A stretch of 64,000 nucleotides of DNA. It comes from RGUW01 sp040399325 (GTDB taxonomy: Bacteria; Cyanobacteriota; Cyanobacteriia; PCC-6307; Cyanobiaceae). The notes under the pieces are model-generated. The model was not told the origin of the DNA. It made no database searches and saw only the letters and a list, made by a program, of their open reading frames with translations. The translations under genes were made by a program, and so were the position numbers. The stretch spans positions 9,397-73,396 of the forward strand of contig JBBASJ010000003.1 in the NCBI GenBank assembly GCA_040399325.1. The letters are read 5' to 3'. This document shows positions 1-8,586 of the stretch, piece after piece; position 1 is the first letter of the stretch; every line of letters starts with the position of its first letter.

Positions 1-635
1 GCGACACCCTGGCGACCGGCACGGCCCCCGCCGATCTGAGCGCTGCGCTCGACGACAACGGGACCGCGGAGCTCACGCTGCCGTGTGGAACCAGGCTGCC
101 GCTGCCGCTGAGCGGCCGCCATAACGCCCGCAACCTGCTGCTGGCCGTGGCTGTGGCCCAGGAACTGGGGGTGGCGACCGAAACCCTGGCCGCCCTGACG
201 GTCGACGTGCCGGGCGGCCGCAACCGCCGCCTGCAGCTGGGCGGGCTCACCCTGCTCGATGAGACCTACAACGCCTCGCCCGAAGCCGTGCTGGCCGCCC
301 TCGACCTGTTGGCCGCCCAGCCGGGGCGCCGCTTTGCGGTGCTGGGCACCATGCTCGAGCTGGGTGATCAGAGCCTGGAGCTGCACCAGCGCGTCGCGGC
401 CCGTGCCGCCGCGCTGGGCCTCGATGGACTGGTGATCGTCGACGCCGGCGCCGAGGGCGCCGCCATGGCCGAGGCGGCCGCCGCAGTGCCACGGCTGGTG
501 GTGGTGAGCACACCCGAGCAGGCGGCTGCGCCCCTGCTGCACTGGTTGGTCCCTGGCGATGTGCTGCTGCTCAAGGCGAGCCGCGGCGTGGCGCTGGAGC
601 GGTTGATTCCGTTGCTCCCCCAGAGCCTGGGCTGA
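1..635 (+). CDS. murF: MurF, UDP-MurNAc-tripeptide--D-Ala-D-Ala ligase (3' part)
   Basis: The reading frame is open from the left edge (first full codon at base 3), so only the C-terminal ~210 residues are present. MurF adds D-Ala-D-Ala to UDP-MurNAc-tripeptide in the cytoplasm, the last step in making the soluble peptidoglycan precursor. Visible landmarks are the central-domain stretch SGRHNARNLLLAVAVA and the Mur ligase C-terminal motif DETYNASPEAVLAAL, which in MurF is normally D-[DE]-[ST]-YNA-[NS]-P. The gene converges with glmU, leaving 16 bp between the two stop codons, so two peptidoglycan precursor genes lie side by side. The call is firm; the N-terminus and start lie outside the window. 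Confidence 0.93.
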   Translation, partial: DTLATGTAPADLSAALDDNGTAELTLPCGTRLPLPLSGRHNARNLLLAVAVAQELGVATETLAALTVDVPGGRNRRLQLGGLTLLDETYNASPEAVLAALDLLAAQPGRRFAVLGTMLELGDQSLELHQRVAARAAALGLDGLVIVDAGAEGAAMAEAAAAVPRLVVVSTPEQAAAPLLHWLVPGDVLLLKASRGVALERLIPLLPQSLG

Positions 636-651
636 AGCCCACTTGGCCCGC

Positions 652-2001
652 TCAGCTCGGCCCCTGCCAGTTCTCCTTGATGAGCTGCTTGGCCCGGCCC
701 AGGGCCAGGCTGCCGCTGGGCACATCCTTGGTGAGGGTGGAGCCGGCCCCCACGGTCACCCCTTCGCCCAGGGTGATCGGGGCCACGAGCACGCTGTTGG
801 CCCCGGTCTTGCTGCCCGAGCCGACCACGGTGCGGTGCTTGCGCACGCCGTCGTAATTGGCGGTGATGGTGCCGGCACCCACGTTGACATTGGTGCCCAG
901 GTCGGCGTCGCCGATGTAGCTGAGGTGGTTGACCTTGCTACCCGTGCCGATGTGGCTGTTCTTGATCTCGACGAAGTTGCCGACACGGCAATCGCGCTCG
1001 AGCACAGCGCCGGGGCGCAGCTGGGCAAACGGGCCGATCACGCAGCCTGCCGCGACCGTGGCCTCGCGCACCACCGAATGGACGATCTCGACGCCATCGC
1101 CGATCGTGGCGTTGTCGATCAGGCAACCGGGGCCGATGCAGCACCCCTCGCCCACCACGGTGTTGCCCCTGAAATGGCACTGGGGCTCGACCACCACATC
1201 GCGGCCGAAACGGGTGCCCTCGCTCAGGGTGCAACTGGCGGGGTCGATGAAGCTGACCCCCTCGCGCATCCAGTGCTCGCGCAGCCGCTGCTGCAGCACC
1301 GCCTCGCACTGGGCCAGCTGCAGGCGGTCGTTGATGCCGTTGATCTCATCGGCATCGGCCACCTCCACATGCATGGCCGGGCTCAGCATCGCCACGGTGT
1401 CGGTCAGATACAGCTCGCCCTGGTCGTTGTCGCTGCTGAGCCGGGGCAGCACGGCCGCCAGCTTGGCCCAGTTGAAGCAGTAGATGCCGGCGTTGATCAG
1501 CTCAACGCGGCGCTGGTCGTCGCTGCAATCGCGATGCTCGACGATGGCACTCACGGCGCCGTCGGCGTCGGCCATCACGCGGCCATAGCCGGTCGGGTCG
1601 GCCAGCCGAGCGGTCAGCAGGGTCACGGCCGCCCCGCTGGCGCGGTGACGACTCAGCAACTGCTCAAGGGTCTCGGGCCGCAACAGCGGCACATCGCCGT
1701 TGAGCACCAGCAGATCGCCCTCGAAACCCGCCAGCGGCGCCAGCAACTGTTGCACCGCATGGCCCGTGCCGAGCTGGGGCTGCTGCAGCACAAACTCGAG
1801 GCCGCCCGTGCCCTCAAGCGTGCTGCGCACCCGCTCGGCCTGATGCCCCACGATCAGCAGGCGCCGCTGCGGGGCCAGCCCCTGGCAACTGCTGAGCACC
1901 CGCTCCACCAGGGTGGCGCCCGCCAGGGGCTGCAGCACCTTGGGCAGGTCGCTCTTCATGCGCGTGCCCTTCCCGGCGGCCAACACGGCAACGGCAAGCA
2001 T
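652..2001 (-). CDS. glmU: GlmU, bifunctional GlcNAc-1-P uridyltransferase / GlcN-1-P acetyltransferase
   Basis: This 449-residue protein has the usual GlmU length. It acetylates glucosamine-1-phosphate and then transfers UMP to give UDP-GlcNAc, the precursor for peptidoglycan and LPS. The N-terminal pyrophosphorylase domain opens with the nucleotide-binding loop LAAGKGTRMKSDLPKVL. The C-terminal half is a left-handed beta-helix built from hexapeptide repeats, ending in the acetyltransferase region with SYIGDADLGTNVNVGAGT and the active-site stretch NYDGVRKHRT. It is followed on the same strand after 26 bp by the start of neither partner: the upstream neighbour on this strand is the tRNA methyltransferase gene ending at 2028, so the two may be co-transcribed. 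Confidence 0.96.
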   Translation of the reverse strand: MLAVAVLAAGKGTRMKSDLPKVLQPLAGATLVERVLSSCQGLAPQRRLLIVGHQAERVRSTLEGTGGLEFVLQQPQLGTGHAVQQLLAPLAGFEGDLLVLNGDVPLLRPETLEQLLSRHRASGAAVTLLTARLADPTGYGRVMADADGAVSAIVEHRDCSDDQRRVELINAGIYCFNWAKLAAVLPRLSSDNDQGELYLTDTVAMLSPAMHVEVADADEINGINDRLQLAQCEAVLQQRLREHWMREGVSFIDPASCTLSEGTRFGRDVVVEPQCHFRGNTVVGEGCCIGPGCLIDNATIGDGVEIVHSVVREATVAAGCVIGPFAQLRPGAVLERDCRVGNFVEIKNSHIGTGSKVNHLSYIGDADLGTNVNVGAGTITANYDGVRKHRTVVGSGSKTGANSVLVAPITLGEGVTVGAGSTLTKDVPSGSLALGRAKQLIKENWQGPS

Positions 2002-2027
2002 CAGCGGGCAGGCAACTGGGGCGGAAT

Positions 2028-2975
2028 CTAGTTGGCGCTCCCGGCAGCACGATCCAGCCCCCAGCGCCGCCGCCAGGCGCTGGTGGACAGCAAGGCGCCG
2101 CTGGCAGCGCGCTGCTGCCGCTGCTGGTCGCGTGCGACCAGGATCTGCTGGGCCGCAGCCTCACCACTGGGGTCGCGGTAGAGCTCGGCAGCCCCGGTGA
2201 GCAGATGCTCCTGCTCCATCGGCGACAGCAGCCTGAGCCAGGGGTGCGATGCAGCATCGTCGGCCGTCATCAACGGGGCCCAGCCCGCCGCGGTGCCGCC
2301 GCTCCAGCGCCTGCCCGCACTGCTGCGGATCGCCACCATCACCAGGCCCAGCTCCACCAACGCCGCCCGCACCGCCGCCGCCGAGCAGTAGGTGAGCAGC
2401 CGCCCACTGGGGGCCAGCAGCTGCGCCAAGCCCCCCAGAAACTCGAGCGTCCACAGCTCGGGGCAATGGCGGGGCGAAAAGGCATCGAGCAGCACCAGAT
2501 CGACCTGGCCGGCCAGCTGCTGTTGCAGCAGCGGCAACTGGGCGCGGGCATCGCCCCACAGCACCTGCCCCTGTCCCAATGGCGAGCGCCAGGCCCCCGC
2601 CTGGGCCAGCTGACGCAAGGGATCAAGGGCTTCGGACCGCCACTGCGTGCAGAAGTGTGCTTGGGTCAGGGCGAGCTGCAGGGGGGCCGGCTCCAGCTCC
2701 AGGCCCCACCACTGCAGGCTCAAGCCATGGTCTGCCGCGGCCTCGAGCAGGGCAGCACTGTTGCTGCCGGTGCCCACGCACACATCGACCACCACCACGG
2801 TGCTGCCAGGGGCAAAACGGGCCAGCCCGGCCGGCCCCACAAAGGTGCTGCGGGCCTCGGCCAGGGCGCCCGCGGCACTGTGAAAGGCCTCGCCAAAGCG
2901 GCTGCTGAACAAGCTGAAACTGCCGTCAGCGGTGATGCGGGGGCTGAGCTCAGCCCCGCAACCGGGCCAGGTCAT
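2028..2975 (-). CDS. mnmD: MnmC/MnmD-type tRNA U34 methyltransferase
   Basis: A 315-residue S-adenosylmethionine-dependent methyltransferase of the DUF752 / MnmC N-domain family. Members methylate aminomethyl-(2-thio)uridine at the wobble position of tRNA. The N-terminus carries the family signature SPRITADGSFSLFSSRFGE followed by FHSAAGALAEA. The SAM-binding motif reads VVDVCVGTGSNSAALLEA, and LVLLDAFSPRHCPELW matches the family motif DAFSPxxxPELW. No FAD oxidase domain (the MnmC C-terminal half) follows, so this is the stand-alone form. The ATG overlaps the end of aroA by 26 bp, suggesting translational coupling. The exact modification made is inferred from the family. Confidence 0.82.
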   Translation of the reverse strand: MTWPGCGAELSPRITADGSFSLFSSRFGEAFHSAAGALAEARSTFVGPAGLARFAPGSTVVVVDVCVGTGSNSAALLEAAADHGLSLQWWGLELEPAPLQLALTQAHFCTQWRSEALDPLRQLAQAGAWRSPLGQGQVLWGDARAQLPLLQQQLAGQVDLVLLDAFSPRHCPELWTLEFLGGLAQLLAPSGRLLTYCSAAAVRAALVELGLVMVAIRSSAGRRWSGGTAAGWAPLMTADDAASHPWLRLLSPMEQEHLLTGAAELYRDPSGEAAAQQILVARDQQRQQRAASGALLSTSAWRRRWGLDRAAGSAN

Positions 2976-4275
2976 CCCAGAACTCCGGGTACGACACCGC
3001 AGCGGCCTCAGGGCGCTGCAGGGTGGTGCTGCCGCTGGCCACCAGCGACGCCACCGCCAGGCTCATGGCGACGCGGTGGTCGGTTTCGCTGTCGACCGTG
3101 GCGCCGTGCAATGGCGTGGTGCCGGTGATGGTCATGCCGTCGTCAAACTCGTCGATGCGGGCGCCCATCGCCCCCAGCTGGCGGGCCATCACGGCAAGGC
3201 GGTCGGTCTCCTTGACCCGCAGCTCTTCGGCGCCGGTGATGCGGCTGACGCCGTCGGCGCAGCAGGCGGCCACCGCCAGCACCGGGATCTCATCGACCAG
3301 CCGGGGCATGATCGCCGCACCGATGTCAAACGCCTGCAGGGGCCCATGGCTGACCTGCAGATCGCCGACCGGCTCGCCGGCCACATCGCGCTGGTTGACG
3401 ATGGTGATGCGGGCGCCCATCTGCTCCAGCACCTCGAGGATGCCGGTGCGGCTGGGGTTGAGGCCTACGTTTTCGATGGTGAGGGCAGCGCCGGGGGTGA
3501 TGGCGCCGGCCACCAGCCAGAAGGCGGCGCTGCTGATGTCGCCCGGCACGATCACCTGCTGGCCCCGCAGGGTGTGGCCGGGGGTGAGGGTGACGGTGGT
3601 GTTGCCCTCACCGCCCACCACCAGATCGGCCCCAAAAGCCCGCAGCATGCGCTCGCTGTGGTCGCGGCTCTGGACCGGCTCGATCACCGTCGTTGCTCCT
3701 TGGGCGGTGAGCGCCGCCAGCAGGATGGCGCTCTTGACCTGGGCCGAAGCCACCGGCGTGTGGATCATGGTGCCCACCAGGGCCTGACCCTGCAGCGCCA
3801 GCGGGGCAAAGTTGCCCTCCTTGCGGCCGTGGATCACCGCGCCCATCTGGGCCAAGGGTGCGCCCACCCGCCGCATCGGCCGGCCCCGCAGCGAGCCATC
3901 GCCGGTCAGCACAAAATGGCGACCCACCCGGCCCGCCAGCAGGCCGAGCATGAGCCGCATGGTGGTGCCCGAGTTGCCGCAATCGAGCACATCGCCCGGC
4001 TCGGCCAAGCCATCAAGCCCCACCCCCTGCACCGTGACCGGCTCGCCGGCGCGGATCTCTGAGACCGTCACCCCCATGGCCCGCAGGCAGGCGGCGGTGC
4101 TGAGGGGGTCTTCGGCCGGCAGCAGACCCTCGATGCGCGTCTCGCCCTCGGCGATGGCGCCGAACAGCAATGCCCGGTGCGAGATCGACTTGTCGCCCGG
4201 CACCCGCACGGTGCCCCCCAGGCTGCCGCCACCGCTGAGGGTCAGGGCATCACGGCTTGCGGCGCTCTCAGACAA
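2950..4275 (-). CDS. aroA: 3-phosphoshikimate 1-carboxyvinyltransferase (EPSP synthase)
   Basis: 441 residues, full length. AroA condenses shikimate-3-phosphate with phosphoenolpyruvate in the shikimate pathway leading to chorismate and aromatic amino acids. Signatures include the phosphate-binding PGDKSISHRALLFGA near residue 26, LDCGNSGTTMRLMLGLLAG (family pattern GNSGTxxR), RSRD-type loop VQSRDHSERML, and the catalytic region ELRVKETDRLAVMA. It leads a likely operon with the downstream mnmD-type gene through a 26 bp overlap. Upstream lies a 0.5 kb stretch with decayed toxin-antitoxin-like frames, so the aroA promoter must sit near 4280-4340. Confidence 0.97.
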   Translation of the reverse strand: MSESAASRDALTLSGGGSLGGTVRVPGDKSISHRALLFGAIAEGETRIEGLLPAEDPLSTAACLRAMGVTVSEIRAGEPVTVQGVGLDGLAEPGDVLDCGNSGTTMRLMLGLLAGRVGRHFVLTGDGSLRGRPMRRVGAPLAQMGAVIHGRKEGNFAPLALQGQALVGTMIHTPVASAQVKSAILLAALTAQGATTVIEPVQSRDHSERMLRAFGADLVVGGEGNTTVTLTPGHTLRGQQVIVPGDISSAAFWLVAGAITPGAALTIENVGLNPSRTGILEVLEQMGARITIVNQRDVAGEPVGDLQVSHGPLQAFDIGAAIMPRLVDEIPVLAVAACCADGVSRITGAEELRVKETDRLAVMARQLGAMGARIDEFDDGMTITGTTPLHGATVDSETDHRVAMSLAVASLVASGSTTLQRPEAAAVSYPEFWDDLARLRG

Positions 4276-4400
4276 GGGGGATCGGTGCCATTGAGACGAT
4301 CCTATGGAGCCTTCTCGTCGCTGCGGCCCATCCCGCGTTCAAGCAGCGTGGGGTGGGGTAGGGGCAGAAGCGAGGAGTTCAGAGTTGACTCGGATGGGGG

Positions 4401-4589
4401 TCAACCTGCCACGGTTGGTGACAGTGCAAATCCAGCGAGTGAATCACCATCGCGGCGATGGCCGTTGACGGCCGATGCCTCCGGCGCATCGGCCAAAGGG
4501 TTGGTTGCCAGACGGCTTTCTCTGCTCGGGGGAAGCACGCCGAAGCTGCGGTTTCGAGGCCAGCGGTAGATCCGGCCGCGCTCAGCCAT
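4401..4589 (-). pseudogene. Possible decayed toxin gene of a toxin-antitoxin pair
   Basis: A 62-codon frame starts with ATG overlapping the last codons of an antitoxin-like frame (ATGGCTGA arrangement), the usual geometry of antitoxin-toxin operons. The first residues MAERGRIYRWPR resemble the start of MazF/PemK-type toxins, which begin with a basic segment followed by G-x-[IV]-[YW]. After about residue 12 no family pattern is recognisable in this frame, and the other two frames show none either, so the rest seems lost or frameshifted. The frame is only about half the length of a MazF protein. The assignment is inference from the start, the overlap and the partner; it could be a chance ORF. 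Confidence 0.3.
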
Positions 4590-4785
4590 CGTTGCCGGCT
4601 ACTCCAAAGTTGCCGTCGTCCAGGGACGCCAGATCGGCGTGGGCGGCATGGAGGGCGTCGATGCGTCGATGGGCCAGTCAATCCGTCAGTGCAGCGATCA
4701 CCAGGGCAGAACGGTTGGAGCCTTGGGCATCGGGCTGGGCCAGCAGTGAGTGATCCAACGGGATGCTGATCGGGCGGTTCGGCAT
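4582..4785 (-). pseudogene. Antitoxin-like ribbon-helix-helix frame with an internal stop
   Basis: Reading from the ATG at 4785 gives MPNRPISIPLDHSLLAQPDA, then QGSNRSALVIAALTD and a TGA at 4678-4680. The same frame continues without interruption as LAHRRIDALHAAHADL and ends at the TGA at 4582-4584 that overlaps the toxin-like ATG. The pattern (short beta strand, then 'SNRSALVIAALTDWL'-type helix) is typical of small RHH antitoxins, where the stop position would normally be Trp (TGG to TGA, one base). Without the stop the protein would be 67 residues, the right size. I read it as a nonsense-mutated antitoxin. A real 35-residue product cannot be excluded. Confidence 0.4.
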
Positions 4786-4804
4786 CTCACCAGCAGGAAT
4801 TCTG

Positions 4805-5656
4805 TTAAGGATTCAAGGAATCCAGGGCTGGGTGCCAGTGGCACAGCGGGCCCTGGCCGGCGCCGATCGCCAGGGCCTGACGCAGCGCTCCCTCCACATA
4901 CCGCTTGGCCTGCGCCGCTGACTCGGACAGAGCCAGCCCGCGGGCCCGGTAGGCGGTGATCGCCGCCCCCAGGGTGCAGCCGCTGCCGTGGGTGTGGGGC
5001 GTGTCGATGGCGGCATGGGCGAGCCATTGGCCCGAACCCTCGCGATCGAGCAGGTAATCGCGTCCCCGCAGCTCGCTCAGGCCGCCGCCCTTGATGAGCA
5101 CCGCAGCCGGACCCAGCGCGAGCAGCCGCACCGCTGCCCGCTCCACATCGGCAGCCGACTCGATGGGCTGGCCTGTGAGCAGCCGCGCCTCATGAATGTT
5201 GGGGGTGAGCAGCTCAGCCAGGGGCAGCAGCAGCCGGTAGGCGGCGATGGCATCGGCCTCGAGCAGCACCGACCCGGCGCGCGACACCATCACCGGATCG
5301 ATCAACCGCGGCAGCTTCAAGGGCGCCAGGGCGGCGGCGGTGGCCTCGATCAACGCGGCGTTGAGCAGCATGCCGGTCTTGAGCGCCGCCACCGGCAGAT
5401 CGCTCATGACCGCTTCGATCTGGGCCACCAGGGCCGCCGGCGGCAGGGCATCGACCCGGCTGACGCCCGTGGTGTTCTGCGCCGTCACACAGGTGATGGC
5501 GCTGCAGCCATGGACCTCCAGGGCCATGAAGGTCTTGAGGTCGGCCTGGATTCCGGCGCCGCCGCCGGAATCGCTGCCGCCGATGGTCAGGGCGATGGGG
5601 GGAGTCACCAAAGGGTCTGGCAAGAGAAGCCGGCGCGCTGGGGATCGGGCCAGCAT
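4805..5656 (-). CDS. thiD: ThiD, hydroxymethylpyrimidine (phosphate) kinase
   Basis: Phosphorylates HMP and HMP-P in thiamin biosynthesis; ribokinase-like fold. The substrate-binding N-terminus reads ALTIGGSDSGGGAGIQADLK, followed by ALEVHGCSAITCVTAQN, and the anion hole/catalytic motif near the C-terminus is THGSGCTLGAAITAY, all canonical. The frame opens at ATG 5656, but the conserved part begins right after a GTG at 5608, which would give a 267-residue protein, the usual ThiD length. The extra 16 residues from the ATG are basic and poorly conserved in type, so the GTG start is quite possible. It is preceded on the same strand by the Rrf2 gene 73 bp away. Confidence 0.95.
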   Translation of the reverse strand: MLARSPARRLLLPDPLVTPPIALTIGGSDSGGGAGIQADLKTFMALEVHGCSAITCVTAQNTTGVSRVDALPPAALVAQIEAVMSDLPVAALKTGMLLNAALIEATAAALAPLKLPRLIDPVMVSRAGSVLLEADAIAAYRLLLPLAELLTPNIHEARLLTGQPIESAADVERAAVRLLALGPAAVLIKGGGLSELRGRDYLLDREGSGQWLAHAAIDTPHTHGSGCTLGAAITAYRARGLALSESAAQAKRYVEGALRQALAIGAGQGPLCHWHPALDSLNP

Positions 5657-5728
5657 GCGATCACAGGGATCGCGGCGGTGAATCGACCGGAGCCTCTGGG
5701 TCCAGTCACAACGACGCCAACGCTGGCC

Positions 5729-6175
5729 TTACCCCAACAGCAGCCCTCCCTGCGCATCGCGGCTGGCTTCGGCGCTGCGCAGGTCGAACAGCAGGTCCTC
5801 AAGGCTGAGGTCTTGCAGAGCCTTCTGCCGGGCCCGCTGCAGCCGCCGCTCCAGGGCAGCGGTGACCTGATCGACGGCTGAAGGCCCGTCGCCCTGCTGG
5901 GCAGAAGCCGTTTCGGCATCAGCCCCGTCGTCGAGGCCGGCCAACACCGCCCACAGCGAGATCTCGCGGGCAGCGCGCGCCAGCCGGTACCCCCCCAGCC
6001 GACCGCGCCGCGCCACCAGCAGCCCTGCGCGCCGCAACCGCAGCAGCAGTTGCTCGAGCATCGGCTCGGGCAACTGCTGCGCCACCGCCAGGGTGTGGGT
6101 CGACTGCCAGGCATGGGGCTCACTTGCCAACAGCAACAGGGCCTTGAGGGCATGGTTGGCCTGACGGCTCAGCAC
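5729..6175 (-). CDS. Rrf2-family transcriptional regulator lacking Fe-S cysteines
   Basis: A 148-residue winged-helix protein. The N-terminus MLSRQANHALKALLLLAS and the segment GLLVARRGRLGGYRLARAA follow the Rrf2/IscR pattern (start helix, then recognition wing with RGxxGGYxLAR). IscR and NsrR hold an Fe-S cluster through three cysteines in the C-terminal half; this protein has no cysteine at all, so it cannot use that cluster and must sense something else or nothing. Its start overlaps the 3' end of ubiD by 7 bp, so it is translated from the ubiD transcript and may be a regulator of that operon or of thiD, which follows. Confidence 0.82.
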   Translation of the reverse strand: MLSRQANHALKALLLLASEPHAWQSTHTLAVAQQLPEPMLEQLLLRLRRAGLLVARRGRLGGYRLARAAREISLWAVLAGLDDGADAETASAQQGDGPSAVDQVTAALERRLQRARQKALQDLSLEDLLFDLRSAEASRDAQGGLLLG

Positions 6176-7734
6176 AGCGCCGCCAGCCGCTCGAGCACGT
6201 GCTCAAGGGTGTAGCCGAACAACGCCGGATCGGGCGGGTTCGTGCCGATGTCGGCCAGGCCCAGTTCGGCCCAGCGGGCATCGATCCTGGTCTCGAGCTC
6301 GGCCGGGCGGCGCAGCGGCTCGCCCCAGGGATGGCGCTTCTCGGGGCCGATCTTGGTGGTGGCGTCGATCGCCAGCCGGCCGCCCAGGCCCAGGCGCTCG
6401 CTGGCGAAATCGAGGGTGTCAAAGGGGGTGTCGTCGAGCACGAACAGATCGCGCTGGGGGTCGACCTGGGCGCTGATCGCCCAGATCACCTGGCGGGGAT
6501 CGCGGATGTTGATCGCCTTGTCGACCACCACCACAAACTTGGTGTAAGTGAATTGGGGCAACGCGCTCCAGAACGCCATGGCGGCTCGGCGGGCCTGGCC
6601 CGGATAGGCCTTGTCGATGGCGATCACCGCCAGCTTGTAGCTGAGGCCCTCCATCGGCAAGAAGAAGTCGACGATCTCGGGGATCTGCTGCCGCAAAATC
6701 GGGGTGTAGATGCGATTGAGGGCGATCGCGAGCATCGCGTCTTCCTTCGGGGGACGCCCGCTGAAGGTCGTGAAATAGATGGGGTCGCGCCGCTGCGTGA
6801 CGCAGTGGAAGCGCACCAGGGGCGAGTCCTCGACCCCTCCGTAGAAGCCCATGTGATCGCCGAAGGGGCCATCGGCCAGTTCTTCGCCGGGGGTGATGGT
6901 GCCCTCGAGCACCACCTCGCTGTGGCTGGGCACCTCGAGGTTGACGGTCTTGCACCTGGCCAGCCGCACCCCTTCGCCGGCATAGAGCCCGGCAAACAGC
7001 CACTCGCTGAGCTGCACCGGGATCGGCGTTGCCGCCGCCAGCACCAGCAGCGGGTGCACGCCGATGGCGATGGCGATTTCGAGCTTCTTGCCCAGGGCCG
7101 CCGCCTTGCGCAGGTGGCGGGCGCCGCCGCGCACGCTCAGCCAGTGCACGGTCATGGTGTTGATCGACTGCTGCTGCAGCCGGTACACGCCCACGTTGGG
7201 GGTACCGGTCTCGGGGTCCTTGGTGATCACCAGCCCCAGGGTGATGATGCGGCCCCCATCGCCCGGCCAGGGGCGCAGCAGCGGCAGGGCATCGAGGTTG
7301 ACCTGGTCGCCCTTGAACACCTGCTGATGGCAGGGGGGCGTGAGATCCAGGTCGGGCCGTGCCTTGAGCACATCGAGCAGCACCGAGCCAAAGCGCACCG
7401 CCTCCCGGGCCCCCTTGGGGGGCCGGGGCTGCTGCAACAGCGCCAGCCGCTCGCCCAGGGCCTCGAGCTCCTGGGGTGTCTCCATGCCCAGACTCCACAG
7501 CACCCGCTCCTGGGTGCCCAGCAGATTGACGGCCACCGGCATGGGGCTGCCGATCACGTTCTCAAACAGCAAGGCCGGCCCACCCGCCGCCAGCACCCGA
7601 TCGGCGATCGCCGCCAGTTCGAGGTCGGCATCGACCGGCGCCGTGATGCGGCGCAACTGGCCCCGGGCGTCGAGCAGCTGCAAAAAGCCGCGCAGATCGC
7701 GCCGTGATGCCTTGCTCAGATCGGTCGACACCAT
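6169..7734 (-). CDS. ubiD: UbiD-family decarboxylase (plastoquinone pathway or related)
   Basis: 521 residues, typical of UbiD, the prenylated-FMN-dependent decarboxylase that removes the carboxyl group from prenylated 4-hydroxybenzoate. The N-terminus has LRGFLQLLDARGQLRRI and the GGPALLFENVIGSPMPVAVN stretch of the family; the centre has the catalytic-region motif EGTITPGEELADGPFGDH (E-x-P/D-GPFGDHxG) and RDPIYFTTFSGRPPKEDA. In cyanobacteria the homologue is thought to act in plastoquinone synthesis, which fits the solanesyl diphosphate synthase gene 4 kb away (inference). It reads into the Rrf2 gene with a 7 bp overlap and is divergent from comB with a 54 bp spacer holding both promoters. 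Confidence 0.92.
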   Translation of the reverse strand: MVSTDLSKASRRDLRGFLQLLDARGQLRRITAPVDADLELAAIADRVLAAGGPALLFENVIGSPMPVAVNLLGTQERVLWSLGMETPQELEALGERLALLQQPRPPKGAREAVRFGSVLLDVLKARPDLDLTPPCHQQVFKGDQVNLDALPLLRPWPGDGGRIITLGLVITKDPETGTPNVGVYRLQQQSINTMTVHWLSVRGGARHLRKAAALGKKLEIAIAIGVHPLLVLAAATPIPVQLSEWLFAGLYAGEGVRLARCKTVNLEVPSHSEVVLEGTITPGEELADGPFGDHMGFYGGVEDSPLVRFHCVTQRRDPIYFTTFSGRPPKEDAMLAIALNRIYTPILRQQIPEIVDFFLPMEGLSYKLAVIAIDKAYPGQARRAAMAFWSALPQFTYTKFVVVVDKAINIRDPRQVIWAISAQVDPQRDLFVLDDTPFDTLDFASERLGLGGRLAIDATTKIGPEKRHPWGEPLRRPAELETRIDARWAELGLADIGTNPPDPALFGYTLEHVLERLAALC

Positions 7735-7788
7735 GGCCCTGGCTTGCGGTGCCTACTGTGACGCACCTGCCGCGGCGGCCGCGAAGCC

Positions 7789-8544
7789 ATGCAACTGCAC
7801 TATTTCCATACCTCTGAAGCGGTTCCACCGTTGCTTCCCGTGGCCGAAGGGGGCCCCGACGCCGCCGTGGTGATCGATGTGCTGCGAGCCACCACCACCA
7901 TCGCCTGGGCCCTGGAGAACGGCGCCGAAGCCATCCAGGCGTTTGCCGATCTGGGCGAACTGGACGCCGCGGCGGCCGCCTGGCCTGAGGCCCAGCGGCT
8001 GCGGGCGGGCGAACGCGGCGGCAAGCGCGTGGAGGGGTACGACCTCGGCAACTCGCCCCTGGCGGTGACGCCCGAACTGGTGGGCGGCAAGCGCATCTTC
8101 ATGAGCACCACCAACGGCACCCGCTCGCTGGCGGCGGTGCGTGAGGTGCCGCTGCTGCTGACCGCCTGCCTGCCCAACCGCATGGCCGTGGCCAGGCGCC
8201 TGGTGCAGCAGGGCTGCCAGCGGGTCTGGATCGTGGGCAGCGGCTGGGAGGGCGACTACTCGCTCGAAGACAGCCTGGCGGCGGGGGCGGTGGCCTCGGC
8301 CGCCATCGAGCTGGCGGTGGCGCCCCATGTGGGCGTGGGCTTCGGCAACGACGAGATGCTGGCCGCCCTGGCCCTGTGGCAGCAATGGCACCACGACAGC
8401 GAGACCTGCCTGCGGGCGGCCAGCCACGGCCAGCGGCTGATCGGCATCGGCGACCACGACGCCGACTTTGCCTGCTGCGCCGCCGTCGACAGCCTGCAGG
8501 TGGTGCCGCTGCAGGCCGAGCCCGGGGTGCTGCGCCGCAGCTGA
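7789..8544 (+). CDS. comB: ComB, 2-phosphosulfolactate phosphatase family
   Basis: 251 residues. ComB enzymes are Mg-dependent acid phosphatases that hydrolyse 2-phosphosulfolactate in archaeal coenzyme M synthesis; cyanobacteria carry homologues of unclear role. Recognisable stretches are VVIDVLRATTTIAWALENGA near residue 28, FMSTTNGTRSLAAV and RVWIVGSGWEGDYSLEDSLA with the family pattern GxxxxxSLED. The protein is soluble with no signal peptide. It starts from a promoter region shared with ubiD and is followed after 42 bp by a nitrilase-family gene with a strong AGGAGG Shine-Dalgarno at 8577-8582. In this organism the physiological substrate is unknown. Confidence 0.9.
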   Translation: MQLHYFHTSEAVPPLLPVAEGGPDAAVVIDVLRATTTIAWALENGAEAIQAFADLGELDAAAAAWPEAQRLRAGERGGKRVEGYDLGNSPLAVTPELVGGKRIFMSTTNGTRSLAAVREVPLLLTACLPNRMAVARRLVQQGCQRVWIVGSGWEGDYSLEDSLAAGAVASAAIELAVAPHVGVGFGNDEMLAALALWQQWHHDSETCLRAASHGQRLIGIGDHDADFACCAAVDSLQVVPLQAEPGVLRRS

Positions 8545-8586
8545 GCGGGTCTCCTACAGTTCGGCCCTACGCCAACAGGAGGGCTG

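Noticed and set aside
643..2031. Long plus-strand ORF antisense to glmU
   Set aside because: It mirrors the glmU codons in a GC-rich genome and shows His/Gly/Ala-rich low-complexity translation; glmU is clearly the real gene.
4350..4364. G-rich run with three GGGG tracts (possible G-quadruplex)
   Set aside because: Only three tracts of four G are present in a short span, so a standard four-tract quadruplex is not supported.
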